Positions 47,307 through 57,474 of a stretch of 64,000 bases of DNA are shown piece after piece. The stretch covers positions 62,001-126,000 of the forward strand of contig JAKAHC010000008.1 in NCBI GenBank assembly GCA_021815305.1, in the 5' to 3' direction. Position numbers and translations under genes: made by a program. Under the pieces are notes generated by a model. The model did not search any database. It worked only from the letters and a program-made list of their open reading frames with translations, and was not told the origin of the DNA. This DNA is from Deltaproteobacteria bacterium. Lineage in GTDB: Bacteria > Desulfobacterota > Deferrimicrobia > Deferrimicrobiales > Deferrimicrobiaceae. Each line of letters begins with the position of its first letter. Position 1 is the first letter of the stretch.

Positions 47307-49679
47307 ATGGACCATCCATTCCGCGGGCAGGGAGGGCTTCTTCTCCTGCTCCTGTCCTTCCTGACCGGAGTTTTCCTTGGACTGGGGGCCGGGCCGGCCT
47401 GCTCCGCGGCGGCGGGGTTCCTGCTGGTCGCCTGTGCCGCCCTTGTCGCCGTCCGAGCCCGCGCGATGCCGACCGCATGCGTCGCGATGGCGCTTTGCGG
47501 ATCACTCACCGCGGCGAGGATCCCGCTCGTTTCTCCGGAAAGCGTCCGCGCATTTCTCGAATCCGAGGTGACGCTGGAAGGAAGGGTCGATGAGGTCCGC
47601 GTGACCGACGGCGGGTGGTCGGGAACGGTGAAGGATGCGGCCGTCTCGACTCCGTATCCGGCGAAATCCCTGCCGCTGGGAACGGTCTTTCTCCATCTCC
47701 GGAATCCGGACCTCCCGGTATCGTTTCCGGCCCGGATCCGTGCGGCCGGGCGGTTGCACCCCATGCTCGGGTCGGGGAACCCGGGAGAGATCCCACGGGC
47801 ATGGGCTGCGATGGCGGGAGGGGCGCAGTACGCCATGTCCGCCGATGCATCGAAAGCGGTCTTTCTTCCCATGGGGGAAACGGGGGGAATTCCCGGATTC
47901 TTCGCCCGCGCGAGGCGCCGAACCGGTGAATGGGTGAAGCGGCATGCGGGGACGACGGACGGCGCGTTGTACCTTCTGTCCCTTGCGACGGGGGAGGTCC
48001 CGCAAGGATCCCATCCGTTGGTGACGTTGCTCCGCCGCACGGGGCTTGCCCACCTGCTGGCCATCTCCGGGATCAACGTGGCGGTGTTCCACATCATCGC
48101 GGTTTTCCTCCTGCGGGGAATGCTGTGGATCCCCAGGAGACGGCACGGCGTCCCGAATCTGAACTTCCTGCCGGCGCTCCTCTCCCTTCCGGCATGCTGG
48201 GGGTACGTCCTGCTGGCGGGCACTCCGACCCCGGCGGTGCGGTCCGCGGGGATGATCACCCTGTCCGTCCTTCTCTGGAGACGGTTCGGCGTCCGCGCTC
48301 CGGGTGTGTCCTGGACGGCGATGCTGCTCTTCGCTCTCGTCCTGTCCCCTCTGGAGATGTTCTCCCCTTCGTTCCTCCTTTCCTACGGAGCCACCTTTTT
48401 CCTGATCGCGAACTGCGCCGTCCCCTCGGTGGAGGACGGAACGGGGTGGCAATCGCGGGCCGTCCGCTGGGCGCGGGAGGCCATGAAGGCCTCCGCGGTG
48501 GCTTTCCTGGGGACGCTGCCGGTCTCCGCGGCGTTTTTCCGGTCGGTCCCGGCCGGCGCGATCGCATGGAACGTCCTGTTCGGGCCGGTCCTCGGCACGG
48601 CGGGCGTCGCGGGGGCATCTCTTGCCGTCTTGGGCGGCGCTTTCGGTGTGGATGCCGCGGGCCCCCCGGTCCGGTACGTCGCCGCGGGTCTATCGGCGGC
48701 CCTTTCCCTGCTGGACGTCGTCTCCGGCTCCGGAGCCGGCTGTTTCCCCGTCCCTCCCTCCGGCCCCGGGGCGATGTTCCTGTTCACGGTGTCCGGGGTT
48801 TCGGGAACTCTCTTTCTCCTGCGGCGCGGCAGGAGACCGTGGCCCGCCGCGGTAATTTCCTCCGCGTTGTTCCTCGGGTGGATCCACCTTCCGTACGCGG
48901 CCCTGCCGGGCTACGGTTTCTCCCTGACCGCCTTGAACGTGGGGAAAGGGTCGGCGCAACTGGCGTCGTTCCCTGGGGGGACCCGCATGCTGATCGACTG
49001 CGGGAGCGCGCTCCGCGGGGACGACGGGAACCGGGTGGTTCTGCCGTTCCTGCGAAGCCAGGGAGTGCGCAGGATCGACATCCTCTGCCTGACGCACCCG
49101 CACGAGGATCATTACGGGGGTGCGCAGGCGATCCTTTCCGCCCTTCCCGTGGGGGAGATCTGGATCCCGGAGGGAATCCCGCGGGATGCGTTCGGGGCGG
49201 CCGTATCCGCATGGCAGGGCACCGTACGTTCCGTGCGGCGGGGAGACGGATCCCGGCTGGGCGGGGCGGAGGTCCTCGTCCGTTTCCCCCGCGGCGGGGA
49301 AATACCGGGGAATGCCAATGAACGCGGGATCGTGCTGGAACTCCGTTTTGGTATCCTGTCCGTGTGGCTCCCGGGGGATGTGGAGGAGGGCCCCTCCGTC
49401 TGGGGCGAGCCTGCCGCAAGGGAAGGGGAGCAAAGGGTGCTTTTCCTGCCGCACCACGGTTCGAAGGGGGCGGATCCCGGAGGGTGGGAGGCTTTCTGCC
49501 GTCCCGCGGTGGTGGTGGCGCAAAATAGCCGTTGTTTCACCGGAGAAAATCTGCTACCCTCGGCTCAACGTTTCCTGTTGGAAAATGGAGCGTTTACGGT
49601 CCGTTTCCACGGGAGGGACGCATCCTTCTACCAGCAAGACCGGTACAGGGTGTGGGAGCGACTTTGGCAGTTGAAATGA
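47307..49679 (+). CDS. comEC: ComEC/Rec2-type DNA uptake channel protein
   Basis: A 790-residue polytopic membrane protein, the inner-membrane DNA translocation channel of natural competence. Two hydrophobic N-terminal helices precede an OB-like DUF4131 region. The Competence domain has LLRRTGLAHLLAISGINVAVF and many membrane helices up to ~residue 530. A C-terminal metallo-beta-lactamase-like domain follows, with LTHPHEDHYGGAQAI, VWLPGDVEE and FLPHHGSKGADPGGW. Its entry motif, usually DVGQGDA, reads NVGKGSA here. Other competence genes are not in the window. ATG start. Confidence 0.9.
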   Translation: MDHPFRGQGGLLLLLLSFLTGVFLGLGAGPACSAAAGFLLVACAALVAVRARAMPTACVAMALCGSLTAARIPLVSPESVRAFLESEVTLEGRVDEVRVTDGGWSGTVKDAAVSTPYPAKSLPLGTVFLHLRNPDLPVSFPARIRAAGRLHPMLGSGNPGEIPRAWAAMAGGAQYAMSADASKAVFLPMGETGGIPGFFARARRRTGEWVKRHAGTTDGALYLLSLATGEVPQGSHPLVTLLRRTGLAHLLAISGINVAVFHIIAVFLLRGMLWIPRRRHGVPNLNFLPALLSLPACWGYVLLAGTPTPAVRSAGMITLSVLLWRRFGVRAPGVSWTAMLLFALVLSPLEMFSPSFLLSYGATFFLIANCAVPSVEDGTGWQSRAVRWAREAMKASAVAFLGTLPVSAAFFRSVPAGAIAWNVLFGPVLGTAGVAGASLAVLGGAFGVDAAGPPVRYVAAGLSAALSLLDVVSGSGAGCFPVPPSGPGAMFLFTVSGVSGTLFLLRRGRRPWPAAVISSALFLGWIHLPYAALPGYGFSLTALNVGKGSAQLASFPGGTRMLIDCGSALRGDDGNRVVLPFLRSQGVRRIDILCLTHPHEDHYGGAQAILSALPVGEIWIPEGIPRDAFGAAVSAWQGTVRSVRRGDGSRLGGAEVLVRFPRGGEIPGNANERGIVLELRFGILSVWLPGDVEEGPSVWGEPAAREGEQRVLFLPHHGSKGADPGGWEAFCRPAVVVAQNSRCFTGENLLPSAQRFLLENGAFTVRFHGRDASFYQQDRYRVWERLWQLK

Positions 49680-49719
49680 GGTCCCATCACCCGATGATCG
49701 CCATGCCAAGGACCTTAAA

Positions 49720-51111
49720 ATGACCGCTCCGCGAGTCCTGATCCTTTGCCCCGACGCGGAGCGTGTCGAAAGCACGGTGCGGGGCACTTTCCCAAGGGGA
49801 GTCCACTTCTCCTTCCTCTCCAGCTGGGAAGACGGCCAAGCCGCCCTCCGCAAGGAGAATTTCTCCGTCATCGTCGCGAAGAAGTTCACGAGAAAGCAGC
49901 CCACGGAGGAATATGTCGCCGACCTTCTCGCCCTGGCCCCCAAGACTCCGCTGATCCTGATCCTCGCGAAAAGGGAGGGGCCGTCGGTTCTGGGGGCGCT
50001 GAAAGGGGGGGCTTCGGAGATCCTCTTCGAGGAGGCGCTTCCGGGGACGCTCGTTCCGTGCCTCGAGAAATATCTCTTTTCCGGCTACGGTCTTCTTCGT
50101 CGAATGTCACTCGACGAACTGTTCGATTTCTGCATCCCCGTCATCACGACCTCGGACCTGGGGATCCTGTCCACCACGATTCTCGAGAAGCTCCGGGAGG
50201 CGCTCGGGGGTACTTCCGGCGTGCTGTTCAAGGAGGGGCCGGCGGCCGGCGGGGCGTTCGAGATCCTGGCGACGCTCGGCTTCACGGAGGAAACGGAACC
50301 CGATGCCTTCCTCCACCGTTTCGGAGAGTTCCTGGTCCGCCACTCCGGTCCGTTTCCCTCCGTCATTTATCCGGATGGGGCGGAGGGCGGTCGTTCGGGA
50401 CCGGAGGATCCGCAGGGGGAGACCCCCATCCTCCTCGCCCTGCGGTTCGACCTTTCCCCCGGGTCCCGCGTATTCGCGGCGGTGGGGCTTCGCGCCGCCC
50501 CGGAGAAGGACGTGTTGAACAGTCCGCTTCTCAATTTCTTCTACCGCCAGTCCCGCCTGGCACTCATCAACGCGGAGCGCAACGCCCAGGCCCAGTCCCT
50601 CATCTACATCGACGACCTGACCAAACTCTACAACAGCCGCTACCTGAACGTTGTGCTGGACCGGGAAATGAAACGATCCGAGCGATACCGGAATTTTTTT
50701 TCCGTCCTGTTCATGGACGTCGACTTCTTCAAGCGGGTCAACGACAGCCACGGGCACCTCGTGGGGAGCCGCGTGCTCGTCGAGGTGGGCGCCGTCCTGC
50801 GGGCATGCGTGAGGGAAACCGACACGGTGGTCCGGTACGGCGGGGACGAGTTCGTGGTGCTCCTCGTGGAAACCAACGCGGAAGAGGCGATGCTCGTCGC
50901 GGAGCGGATGCGGAGAATGATGGAGTCGAAGCCGTTCGTGACGGACCTCGGGCTCGACATCCGCCTGACGATCTCCATCGGGATCGCCGCTTTCCCCGAG
51001 CACGCCACCACGAAGCAGCACCTGCTGAACCTCGCGGACCAGGCGATGTACCGGGGGAAGGAGTCCACGCGGAACGTCGTCTACCTGGCCGACCCGCAGA
51101 ACGTCTCATGA
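49720..51111 (+). CDS. Diguanylate cyclase with receiver-like and GAF-like N-terminus
   Basis: Makes cyclic di-GMP from GTP. The 463-residue protein begins with a receiver-like fold ([28 protein letters not shown]) where the phospho-acceptor Asp appears missing, since the strand reads VIVAKK. A central GAF-like region follows. From ~290 is an intact GGDEF domain: [34 protein letters not shown], and active site [11 protein letters not shown], with an RETD inhibitory I-site just upstream. Soluble. The stop overlaps the hisS start by ATGA. Input signal unknown. Confidence 0.9.
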   Translation: MTAPRVLILCPDAERVESTVRGTFPRGVHFSFLSSWEDGQAALRKENFSVIVAKKFTRKQPTEEYVADLLALAPKTPLILILAKREGPSVLGALKGGASEILFEEALPGTLVPCLEKYLFSGYGLLRRMSLDELFDFCIPVITTSDLGILSTTILEKLREALGGTSGVLFKEGPAAGGAFEILATLGFTEETEPDAFLHRFGEFLVRHSGPFPSVIYPDGAEGGRSGPEDPQGETPILLALRFDLSPGSRVFAAVGLRAAPEKDVLNSPLLNFFYRQSRLALINAERNAQAQSLIYIDDLTKLYNSRYLNVVLDREMKRSERYRNFFSVLFMDVDFFKRVNDSHGHLVGSRVLVEVGAVLRACVRETDTVVRYGGDEFVVLLVETNAEEAMLVAERMRRMMESKPFVTDLGLDIRLTISIGIAAFPEHATTKQHLLNLADQAMYRGKESTRNVVYLADPQNVS

Positions 51112-52373
51112 CATTGGCGACCGTCCGGGGGATGAAGGACATCCTTCCCCCCGAGTCCGCACGATGGACGGAACTCGAGGGCCTGTTCCGCGCCCACGCC
51201 GTCCGGTACGGCTTCCTGGAGATCCGCACCCCCCTCCTCGAGAGGACCGAGCTGTTCGCGCGGGCCGTGGGGGAGACCACCGACATCGTGGAAAAGGAAA
51301 TGTACACCTTCACGGACCGTTCCGGAGAGAGCCTTACCGTGCGGCCCGAGGGGACCGCCCCGGTGGTACGCGCGCTTCTCAACCACCGTGCGGACGCCGG
51401 GGAGTGGCCGGCGCGGTTCTTCTACATCGGGCCGATGTTCCGCCACGAGCGGCCCCAGAAAGGGCGCCTCCGCCAGTTCCACCAGTTCGGCGCGGAGGCT
51501 TTCGGCACGGACTCGCCATACGCCGACGCGGAAGCGGTGGCGTTCCTCCATGGATTCCTGGCCGCGGCGGGCCTGGCCGGGGTTTCCCTGGAGATCAACT
51601 CCCTCGGGGACCCGGAGTGCAGGCCGGCCTACCTCGATGCCCTGGCTTCCTTCCTTGCGGCGAAGGAGGGCGAACTCTGCGACGATTGTCGCCGCCGGGC
51701 CGGCCGGAACCCCCTGCGCGTCCTGGACTGCAAGGCGGAACGGTGCGTCCGGGCGACGGCGGACGCCCCCTCGATCCTCGACTTCCTGTGCGGCCCCTGC
51801 CGCGACCACTTCCACGGAGTGGAGTCCGCCCTCGCATCGTCCGGGATTCTCTTCTCGAGGAACCCGCGCATGGTCCGAGGCCTCGACTACTACAGGAGGA
51901 CCACTTTCGAATTCGTCATCCCCGGAATGGGCGCGCAGAACACCGTCGCGGCAGGTGGGCGGTACGACGGCCTTGCGGAAATGCTCGGCGGAAGGGAGCG
52001 GGTGCCCGCCATCGGATTCGCCGTCGGCGTGGAGCGTCTTCTGATGCTGCTGGGGGAGGGGCGGGCGGCGGGACCTTCGGCGGAGGCGTATCTCGTCGTC
52101 GCCACGCCTGCGCTTCTCCCGGAGGCCTTCCGCAGAAAGATGGAGCTTTCGGCCTGCGGCGTTCGGGCCGACATGGACTACGAGGGGCGCAGCGTGAAGA
52201 GCCAGTTCCGGCGCGCGGACCGTTCCGGCGCGAGGGTGGTCCTCGTCTTCGGGGAGGACGAGGCGCACCGCGGGGCGGTGGTGTACAGGGACATGGAGAG
52301 GGGCTTGCAGGAGGAGATTCCCGCGGAGACGGCGATCCGCCGGCTCTGCGACCGCGAAAAGAAGGAGGAGTGA
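51108..52373 (+). CDS. hisS: Histidyl-tRNA synthetase
   Basis: Class IIa synthetase, 421 aa. Motifs: [14 protein letters not shown] at the N-terminus, [16 protein letters not shown] (motif 1-2 region), [20 protein letters not shown] (motif 2), the histidine-binding [14 protein letters not shown], and motif 3 [14 protein letters not shown]-terminal anticodon domain is present ([19 protein letters not shown]). Cys residues CDDC and CGPC in the insertion are notable but common in this branch. It is coupled to the diguanylate cyclase by ATGA and precedes aspS, the usual hisS-aspS order. Confidence 0.96.
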   Translation: MTLATVRGMKDILPPESARWTELEGLFRAHAVRYGFLEIRTPLLERTELFARAVGETTDIVEKEMYTFTDRSGESLTVRPEGTAPVVRALLNHRADAGEWPARFFYIGPMFRHERPQKGRLRQFHQFGAEAFGTDSPYADAEAVAFLHGFLAAAGLAGVSLEINSLGDPECRPAYLDALASFLAAKEGELCDDCRRRAGRNPLRVLDCKAERCVRATADAPSILDFLCGPCRDHFHGVESALASSGILFSRNPRMVRGLDYYRRTTFEFVIPGMGAQNTVAAGGRYDGLAEMLGGRERVPAIGFAVGVERLLMLLGEGRAAGPSAEAYLVVATPALLPEAFRRKMELSACGVRADMDYEGRSVKSQFRRADRSGARVVLVFGEDEAHRGAVVYRDMERGLQEEIPAETAIRRLCDREKKEE

Positions 52374-52375
52374 CG

Positions 52376-54166
52376 TTGGACGCCTTTCTGCCGGAACACA
52401 AGAGGACCATCTATTGCGGGCGAATCCGGCCCGAACACGTCGGGAAGGAGGTCGTTCTCTGCGGGTGGGTCCACCGCAGGAGGGACCACGGCGGGCTGGT
52501 GTTCGTCGACCTGCGCGACCGCGAGGGGCTGGTCCAGGTCGTGATCAACCCGGAAGGGTCCGCAGAGGCGCACGCAAAGGCCGACGCCCTGCGAGTGGAG
52601 TACGTCCTCTCGGTGCGCGGGACCGTACGACGGCGGCCGCCGGGCACGGAGAATCCGAGCCTTCCGACGGGGGACGTCGAGGTCGCGGCCGCGACCCTTG
52701 CAATACTCAACGAATCCAGGCCGATCCCCTTCTCCCTCGATGAGGATTCCGACGTGGCGGAAAACGTCCGCCTCAAGTACCGGTACCTCGACCTGCGGCG
52801 GCCGTCGATCCAGGCGATGTTCGTACGGCGGGCCAGGCTCGCCCGCGCGGTCCGGGAATACTTTTTCGAGAACGGCTTCCTGGAGGTGGAGACCCCCGTT
52901 CTCACCAAGAGCACGCCGGAGGGGGCGCGGGACTACCTCGTTCCGTCGCGGGTCAACCCGGGAATGTTCTACGCCCTTCCGCAGTCGCCCCAGCTGTTCA
53001 AGCAGATCCTGATGATGGCGGGATACGACCGGTACGCCCAGATCGTGAAGTGCTTCCGCGACGAGGACCTGCGGGCCGACCGCCAACCGGAGTTCACCCA
53101 GATCGACGTGGAGATGTCGTTCATCGACAGGGATGACATCTTCACCATGATGGAAGGGCTCATGGCCCGCGTCTTCCGCGAGGTTCTCGACGTGACGGTC
53201 GCGCGCCCGATCCCGAGGATGGGATACCGGGAGGCGATGGACCGGTTCGGGGTCGACAAGCCGGACACCCGTTTCGCCCTGGAGATCGCCGATTACACCG
53301 GCCTGCTGTCCGCGGCCGGGTTCCGCGTATTCTCCGAGATCGCCGCGAAGGGGGGCGTCATCCGGGGGATCACCGTCCCGGGCCTGGCGGAGTCCAGCCG
53401 CTCGGAGCTCGCCGCGCTGGAGGAGGTCGCGAAGATCGGCGGGGCGGCGGGCCTTGCCTGGTTCAAGGCGACCGACAAGGGGCTTGCCTCCCCGCTTGCG
53501 AAGTTCTTCAAGGAGGAGCAGCTGGCCGCGCTGCGGGAGAAGAGCGGGGCGAAGGCGGGGGATCTGATCCTGGTCGTCGCCGACACCTTCGACGTGGCGT
53601 GCGCGTCCCTCGGACGTCTCCGCCTGCACTTGGGAGAGAAGCTGGGGATGATCGACAAGTCCCTCTATCACCTGCTCTGGGTGACCGACTTCCCCCTGCT
53701 GGAATGGGACAAGGAGGAGAAGCGGTGGTCGGCGATGCACCACCCGTTCACCGCGCCCCTGGACGAGGACCTGCCGCTCCTCGCCACGGATCCGGGATCC
53801 GTCAGGGCCAAGGCGTACGACATGGTGCTGAACGGGTCGGAGATCGGCGGGGGGAGCATCCGTATCCACCGGAAGGATGTGCAATCCCGGATGTTCCAGC
53901 TGCTCGACATCGACCCGGACGCCGCGCGGTTGAAGTTCGGATTCCTCCTGGAAGCGCTGGAGTTCGGCGCGCCGCCGCATGGAGGGATCGCCTTCGGTCT
54001 GGACCGCCTGGCGATGATCTTCTCCGGGGCGAAATCGCTGCGGGACGTCATCGCCTTCCCGAAGACGCAGAAGGCGACCTGCCTCATGACGGACGCCCCC
54101 TCCATGGTGGACGTGGAGCAACTGCGGGAACTCTCCATCCGCGTGACCGTGCCGGAGAAGAGGTAA
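52376..54166 (+). CDS. aspS: Aspartyl-tRNA synthetase, bacterial type, probably non-discriminating
   Basis: Class IIb synthetase, 596 aa. An N-terminal OB anticodon domain ([20 protein letters not shown]) is followed by the catalytic core with [35 protein letters not shown], the bacterial GAD insertion (about residues 290-420), and motif 3 [12 protein letters not shown]. The RRDHGG sequence resembles non-discriminating enzymes that charge both tRNA-Asp and tRNA-Asn. Start is TTG at 52376, 5 bases after GAAGGAGGAG. It is the last gene of its operon and converges on pal. Confidence 0.94.
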   Translation: MDAFLPEHKRTIYCGRIRPEHVGKEVVLCGWVHRRRDHGGLVFVDLRDREGLVQVVINPEGSAEAHAKADALRVEYVLSVRGTVRRRPPGTENPSLPTGDVEVAAATLAILNESRPIPFSLDEDSDVAENVRLKYRYLDLRRPSIQAMFVRRARLARAVREYFFENGFLEVETPVLTKSTPEGARDYLVPSRVNPGMFYALPQSPQLFKQILMMAGYDRYAQIVKCFRDEDLRADRQPEFTQIDVEMSFIDRDDIFTMMEGLMARVFREVLDVTVARPIPRMGYREAMDRFGVDKPDTRFALEIADYTGLLSAAGFRVFSEIAAKGGVIRGITVPGLAESSRSELAALEEVAKIGGAAGLAWFKATDKGLASPLAKFFKEEQLAALREKSGAKAGDLILVVADTFDVACASLGRLRLHLGEKLGMIDKSLYHLLWVTDFPLLEWDKEEKRWSAMHHPFTAPLDEDLPLLATDPGSVRAKAYDMVLNGSEIGGGSIRIHRKDVQSRMFQLLDIDPDAARLKFGFLLEALEFGAPPHGGIAFGLDRLAMIFSGAKSLRDVIAFPKTQKATCLMTDAPSMVDVEQLRELSIRVTVPEKR

Positions 54167-54196
54167 AAAAAGAGGGGGGCGTCACCCGCCCCCCTC
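54164..54196 (-). terminator. Rho-independent terminator of the pal operon
   Basis: On the minus strand: GAGGGGGGCG, loop GGTGA, CGCCCCCCTC (10 bp perfect), then TTTTTTTA. It lies 25 bases past the pal stop. The hairpin could also stop aspS transcripts on the plus strand, but there no T run follows. Confidence 0.85.
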
Positions 54197-54220
54197 CCGG
54201 TCCGGTTTTCCCCTCCGGGG

Positions 54221-54967
54221 CTACTTCTTCAGATCGAAGACCGCCCGCCGGTTCTTCTGCCAGCAGGCCTCGTTGTGCTCCGTGCACAGCGGGCGTTCCT
54301 TGCCGTAGCTGATCGTGGAGAGGCGGGCCGCGTCGACACCCAGCCCCACGAGGTATTTCTTCGCGGAGGTCGCACGGCGGTCTCCCAGAGCCATGTTGTA
54401 CTCCGCGGTGCCGCGCTCGTCGCAATGGCCCTCGATCAGGATCTTGGCGCCGTTGTTCTTCGCCAGGTAGTCGGCAACCTTCGCCAGGATGGGCTTTGCG
54501 TCATCCCGGATGAACGATTTGTCGAAGTCGAAGTGGATGTTCGGGAAAACCGACTCCTCGGCCGCCGCGGAGGGCGGCGGGGGGGCGACCGTCGGCGCGG
54601 TGGGCGCAGGCGGCGGCGTGGGCAAGGGCGGCGGCAGGGCGGGGGCCGCGGGCTTTTTCGCCTCGGCGCACGCACGGGTTTTCGCGAGTAGGTTGTCCGC
54701 CGCCGCCTCGGCGTCCTTCACATCGGCTTCCGCCCTCTCGAAGTGTTCCACCAGTTCGTGGCGGGCGTGCTCCAGCGCGACGCGGGCAATGGCGAGTTCT
54801 TTGGGCGCGCACTCCGCGGCCCCGAGGCGTTCGGCCTCGGCGATCTTGGCCGCGATGGCGTCAAGCCGGTCGGTTTCGCTGCGGGTCAGCTGCCGCTTGG
54901 CGCAACCGGCGGCGACCGCCAGCGCGAGAATGATGAAACCTGCAAGGAGGATTCTCGCGTTCTTCAT
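54221..54967 (-). CDS. Peptidoglycan-associated OmpA-family lipoprotein (Pal-like)
   Basis: A 248-residue outer-membrane lipoprotein. Signal peptide with lipobox (ALAVAAGC, Cys22), then an alpha-helical region rich in Ala/Glu (residues ~28-105, DUF4398-like), a Pro/Ala linker (~106-140), and a C-terminal OmpA/Pal domain: IHFDFDKSFIRDDAKPILAK, LIEGHCDERGTAEYNMALGD with the peptidoglycan-contacting Asp, and RRATSAKKYLVGLGVDA. Classical Pal is ~170 aa; the extra helical part sets this one apart. No tolB, tolQ or ybgF is adjacent. It is coupled (ATGA) to the upstream DUF4398 lipoprotein. Confidence 0.9.
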   Translation of the reverse strand: MKNARILLAGFIILALAVAAGCAKRQLTRSETDRLDAIAAKIAEAERLGAAECAPKELAIARVALEHARHELVEHFERAEADVKDAEAAADNLLAKTRACAEAKKPAAPALPPPLPTPPPAPTAPTVAPPPPSAAAEESVFPNIHFDFDKSFIRDDAKPILAKVADYLAKNNGAKILIEGHCDERGTAEYNMALGDRRATSAKKYLVGLGVDAARLSTISYGKERPLCTEHNEACWQKNRRAVFDLKK

Positions 54968-55248
54968 TTCGCACCCCCGGCCTTCTGGATCGCCTGGCCG
55001 GAATACTTCTCCGACTCGGCGGCGAATGTGCGGGCCTCGTCGTTGTCGCCCTCGTCGACCTCTTTCTTGGCTGCCTCAAGGTACGTCTGGGCCATGTAGT
55101 AGTCGAGCTTTGCCTTCTCCGGCGCGCCGGAGACCTTCGCCTTGTCCAGAGCCGACTGGGCGTTCTGGAGCGCGTTCGTCGTCGCGCACCCCCCGACCAG
55201 GACGGCAAAGGCCAAGGCGACAACGACCTTTCGCCAGATCGATTTCAT
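54964..55248 (-). CDS. DUF4398 small lipoprotein
   Basis: A 94-residue lipoprotein. The signal peptide ends in a good lipobox (AVLVGGC, Cys21). The mature part is a single DUF4398-type helical hairpin (LQNAQSALDKAKVSGAPEKA, LDYYMAQTYLEAAKKEVDEG). The same kind of helical segment occurs in the next gene's product before its OmpA domain, so the two probably associate in the outer membrane. AAGGAGGAGG precedes the ATG. A TATAAT -10 on the minus strand lies about 40 bases upstream. Confidence 0.85.
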   Translation of the reverse strand: MKSIWRKVVVALAFAVLVGGCATTNALQNAQSALDKAKVSGAPEKAKLDYYMAQTYLEAAKKEVDEGDNDEARTFAAESEKYSGQAIQKAGGAK

Positions 55249-55286
55249 AATCCTCCTCCTTGAAATGGGTGGATTCCTGTCCGTAA

Positions 55287-55307
55287 ATTATAGAACAAAT
55301 CATTTGT
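55287..55307. promoter_or_regulatory. Divergent promoter -10 with adjacent 13-bp palindrome
   Basis: Minus-strand TATAAT at 55287-55292, for the DUF4398-pal operon, is followed by ACAAAT-C-ATTTGT (55295-55307), a perfect palindrome placed between its -10 and where -35 would be. It lies between divergent genes and could bind a regulator of either. No -35 close to consensus is seen. Confidence 0.45.
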
Positions 55308-55362
55308 GTCTAAAGTATATTTCGGAGAAATATTTTCCCGTCGGTTTGTATATAGTGGAAGT

Positions 55363-57474
55363 GTGTTCCTCAGGGAGCTCTTCCATCCGGGATCGGTCGC
55401 CGTGGTCGGGGCGTCCCGGAACAGCGCAAAAGTGGGGTTCGGGGTGTTCGCGAACCTCGTTCAGGCGGGGTTTCCGGGTCCGCTGTACGCCGTAAACCCC
55501 GGCGGCGGCGATCTTTTGGGATTCCCCCTGTACCCCTCGATCGGCGCGATTCCCGGCCCCGTGGACCTCGGCGTGTTCGTCGTTCCCCCAAAGGCCATCA
55601 TCGAGGGGATCCCGTTGCTGGCCGCGAAGGGAATGCGCGCGGCCATCGCCATCTCCGCCGGTTTCAAGGAAGTCGGGGGAGAAGGGTTCGCGCTGGAACG
55701 TGCGCTCGAGGAGGCGGCCGCCGCCGCGGGGATACGGATCCTGGGACCCAACTGTCTAGGGCTGATCAACACCCACGCATGTCTGAACGCTTCCTTCTCG
55801 CGCGGCACGCCGCCGAAGGGGGCGATCTCCTTCTTTTCCCAGTCCGGAGCGTTGTGCACGGCGGTGCTGGACTGGGCGGTCGGACAGAACGTAGGGTTCT
55901 CCAAGTTCGTGAGCCTCGGGAACAAGGCGGATATCTCCGAATCCGACATCATGGAGTATCTCGCGGAGGATACCGAAACGAAGGTCCTCCTCGGCTACGT
56001 CGAGAGCATCGACGACGGGCGGCGGTTCCTGCGCGCGGCGAGGGGGACTACGCACCGCAAGCCGGTCGTCCTGGTCAAGGCGGGGGCCACGGGCGCCGGG
56101 GCCCGCGCCGCGTCCTCCCACACCGGGAGCCTCGCAGGGTCCGATCACGCCTACAATGCGGCGTTCCGCCAGGGGGGGGTCCTGCGCGCCAGGACGGTGG
56201 AGGACCTTTTCGATCTCGCCATGGGGTTCGCGATGCAGCCGGTCCCCTGTGGGGACCGGCTGCTGATCCTTACGAACGCCGGCGGGCCGGGCATCCTCGC
56301 GGCGGACACGGCGGAGCGGCTCGGGATCCCCCTTGCGGAGGTTTCCTCCGCGCTCCGCGGGAAGCTCGCGCCGAAGGTCCCCCCGACGGCGAGCCTGGCC
56401 AATCCCGTGGACATCATCGGGGACGCCAGGGCGGACCGGTACCGGGATGTTCTCGAGGTGCTGGCGGACGACCCGTCCATCGACACGGTCCTGGTCCTCC
56501 TGACCCCGCAGGCCATGACCGAGCCGGAGGAGACGGCGCGTGCCACCGTGTCCGCCTTCGCCGGGGCCGGGAAGACGGTGTTCGCGTCGTTCCTGGGGGA
56601 GGCGACGGTAGGGGGCGCCCGCAGGATCCTCTCCGAAGGAAACGTGCCCAACTACGCCGTTCCCGAAAGGGCGGTGCGCGCGCTCCACGCGATGCGCCGC
56701 TATGCGCGCCTTCGCCCCGCGGAATCTCCGCGCGGAGAGGAACCGACGAAGGATCGCCCGGATCCGGCCGACCGTGCCGTCCGCGAGGCCCTCTCGGCGG
56801 GGCGGCGCGTGCTGGGGGAGGAGGAGGGGCGGGCGATCCTCGAGGCCTACGGATTCGCCTTCCCGCGACACGCCTTCGCGGAGACGAGCGCCGCCGCCGC
56901 GGACGCGTTCCGGTCGCTCGGGACGGCGAGAGCCGTGATGAAGATCGTCTCTCCCCAAGTGATCCACAAGACCGACGTCGGAGGGGTTCGTCTCGGTCTC
57001 TCCTCCGCGGAGGAGGTGGAAAGGGCTTTCGTGGAAGTCACCTCCTCCGTCCGCCGGTTCGCTCCGGAAGCGTGGATCGCGGGGGTCTCCCTCCAGGAAA
57101 TGATCATCGGCGGAAGGGAACTCATCCTGGGGATGAACCGCGATCCCCAGTTCGGCCCCCTCCTGATGTTCGGCCTGGGGGGGATCTCCGTCGAAGTGCT
57201 GAAGGACGTCGCGTTCCGCGTGGCGCCGATCACCCGGCGCGAGGCGGAGGAAATGGTCCGGGAGATACGGGCCTACCCGCTGCTGGCCGCCTATCGCGGG
57301 AGCGAGCCCGCGGACGAGGAGGCCATCGTGGAGGCGCTCCTGCGGGTATCGCGCCTGTCGTGCGATTTCCCGGAGATCCAGGAACTGGACATCAACCCGG
57401 TCCTGGTTCTTTCGAAAGGCAAGGGGTTGCGCGCGATCGATTGCCGGATGACCATCGCGGAGGCGAACGGATGA
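55363..57474 (+). CDS. ADP-forming acyl-CoA synthetase (acetate--CoA ligase type)
   Basis: A 703-residue fusion of the alpha and beta parts of NDP-forming acyl-CoA synthetases. CoA-binding Rossmann domain: LFHPGSVAVVGASRNSAKVG. Ligase domain: GPNCLGLINT, FFSQSGALCTAVLDWA, and the phospho-His candidate in ASSHTGSLAGSDHAYNAAF. C-terminal ATP-grasp: MKIVSPQVIHKTDVGGVRLG, MIIGGRELILGMNRDPQFGP and EIQELDINPVLVL. It would make ATP from acyl-CoA plus ADP, or the reverse. No GNAT domain is fused. GTG at 55363 matches the family start although its Shine-Dalgarno is weak. Coupled by ATGA to the next gene. Confidence 0.9.
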   Translation: MFLRELFHPGSVAVVGASRNSAKVGFGVFANLVQAGFPGPLYAVNPGGGDLLGFPLYPSIGAIPGPVDLGVFVVPPKAIIEGIPLLAAKGMRAAIAISAGFKEVGGEGFALERALEEAAAAAGIRILGPNCLGLINTHACLNASFSRGTPPKGAISFFSQSGALCTAVLDWAVGQNVGFSKFVSLGNKADISESDIMEYLAEDTETKVLLGYVESIDDGRRFLRAARGTTHRKPVVLVKAGATGAGARAASSHTGSLAGSDHAYNAAFRQGGVLRARTVEDLFDLAMGFAMQPVPCGDRLLILTNAGGPGILAADTAERLGIPLAEVSSALRGKLAPKVPPTASLANPVDIIGDARADRYRDVLEVLADDPSIDTVLVLLTPQAMTEPEETARATVSAFAGAGKTVFASFLGEATVGGARRILSEGNVPNYAVPERAVRALHAMRRYARLRPAESPRGEEPTKDRPDPADRAVREALSAGRRVLGEEEGRAILEAYGFAFPRHAFAETSAAAADAFRSLGTARAVMKIVSPQVIHKTDVGGVRLGLSSAEEVERAFVEVTSSVRRFAPEAWIAGVSLQEMIIGGRELILGMNRDPQFGPLLMFGLGGISVEVLKDVAFRVAPITRREAEEMVREIRAYPLLAAYRGSEPADEEAIVEALLRVSRLSCDFPEIQELDINPVLVLSKGKGLRAIDCRMTIAEANG

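Noticed and set aside
54172..54196. Terminator for aspS on the plus strand
   Set aside because: The hairpin is followed by C/G-rich sequence on that strand; the T run is only on the minus strand, so it belongs to the pal operon.
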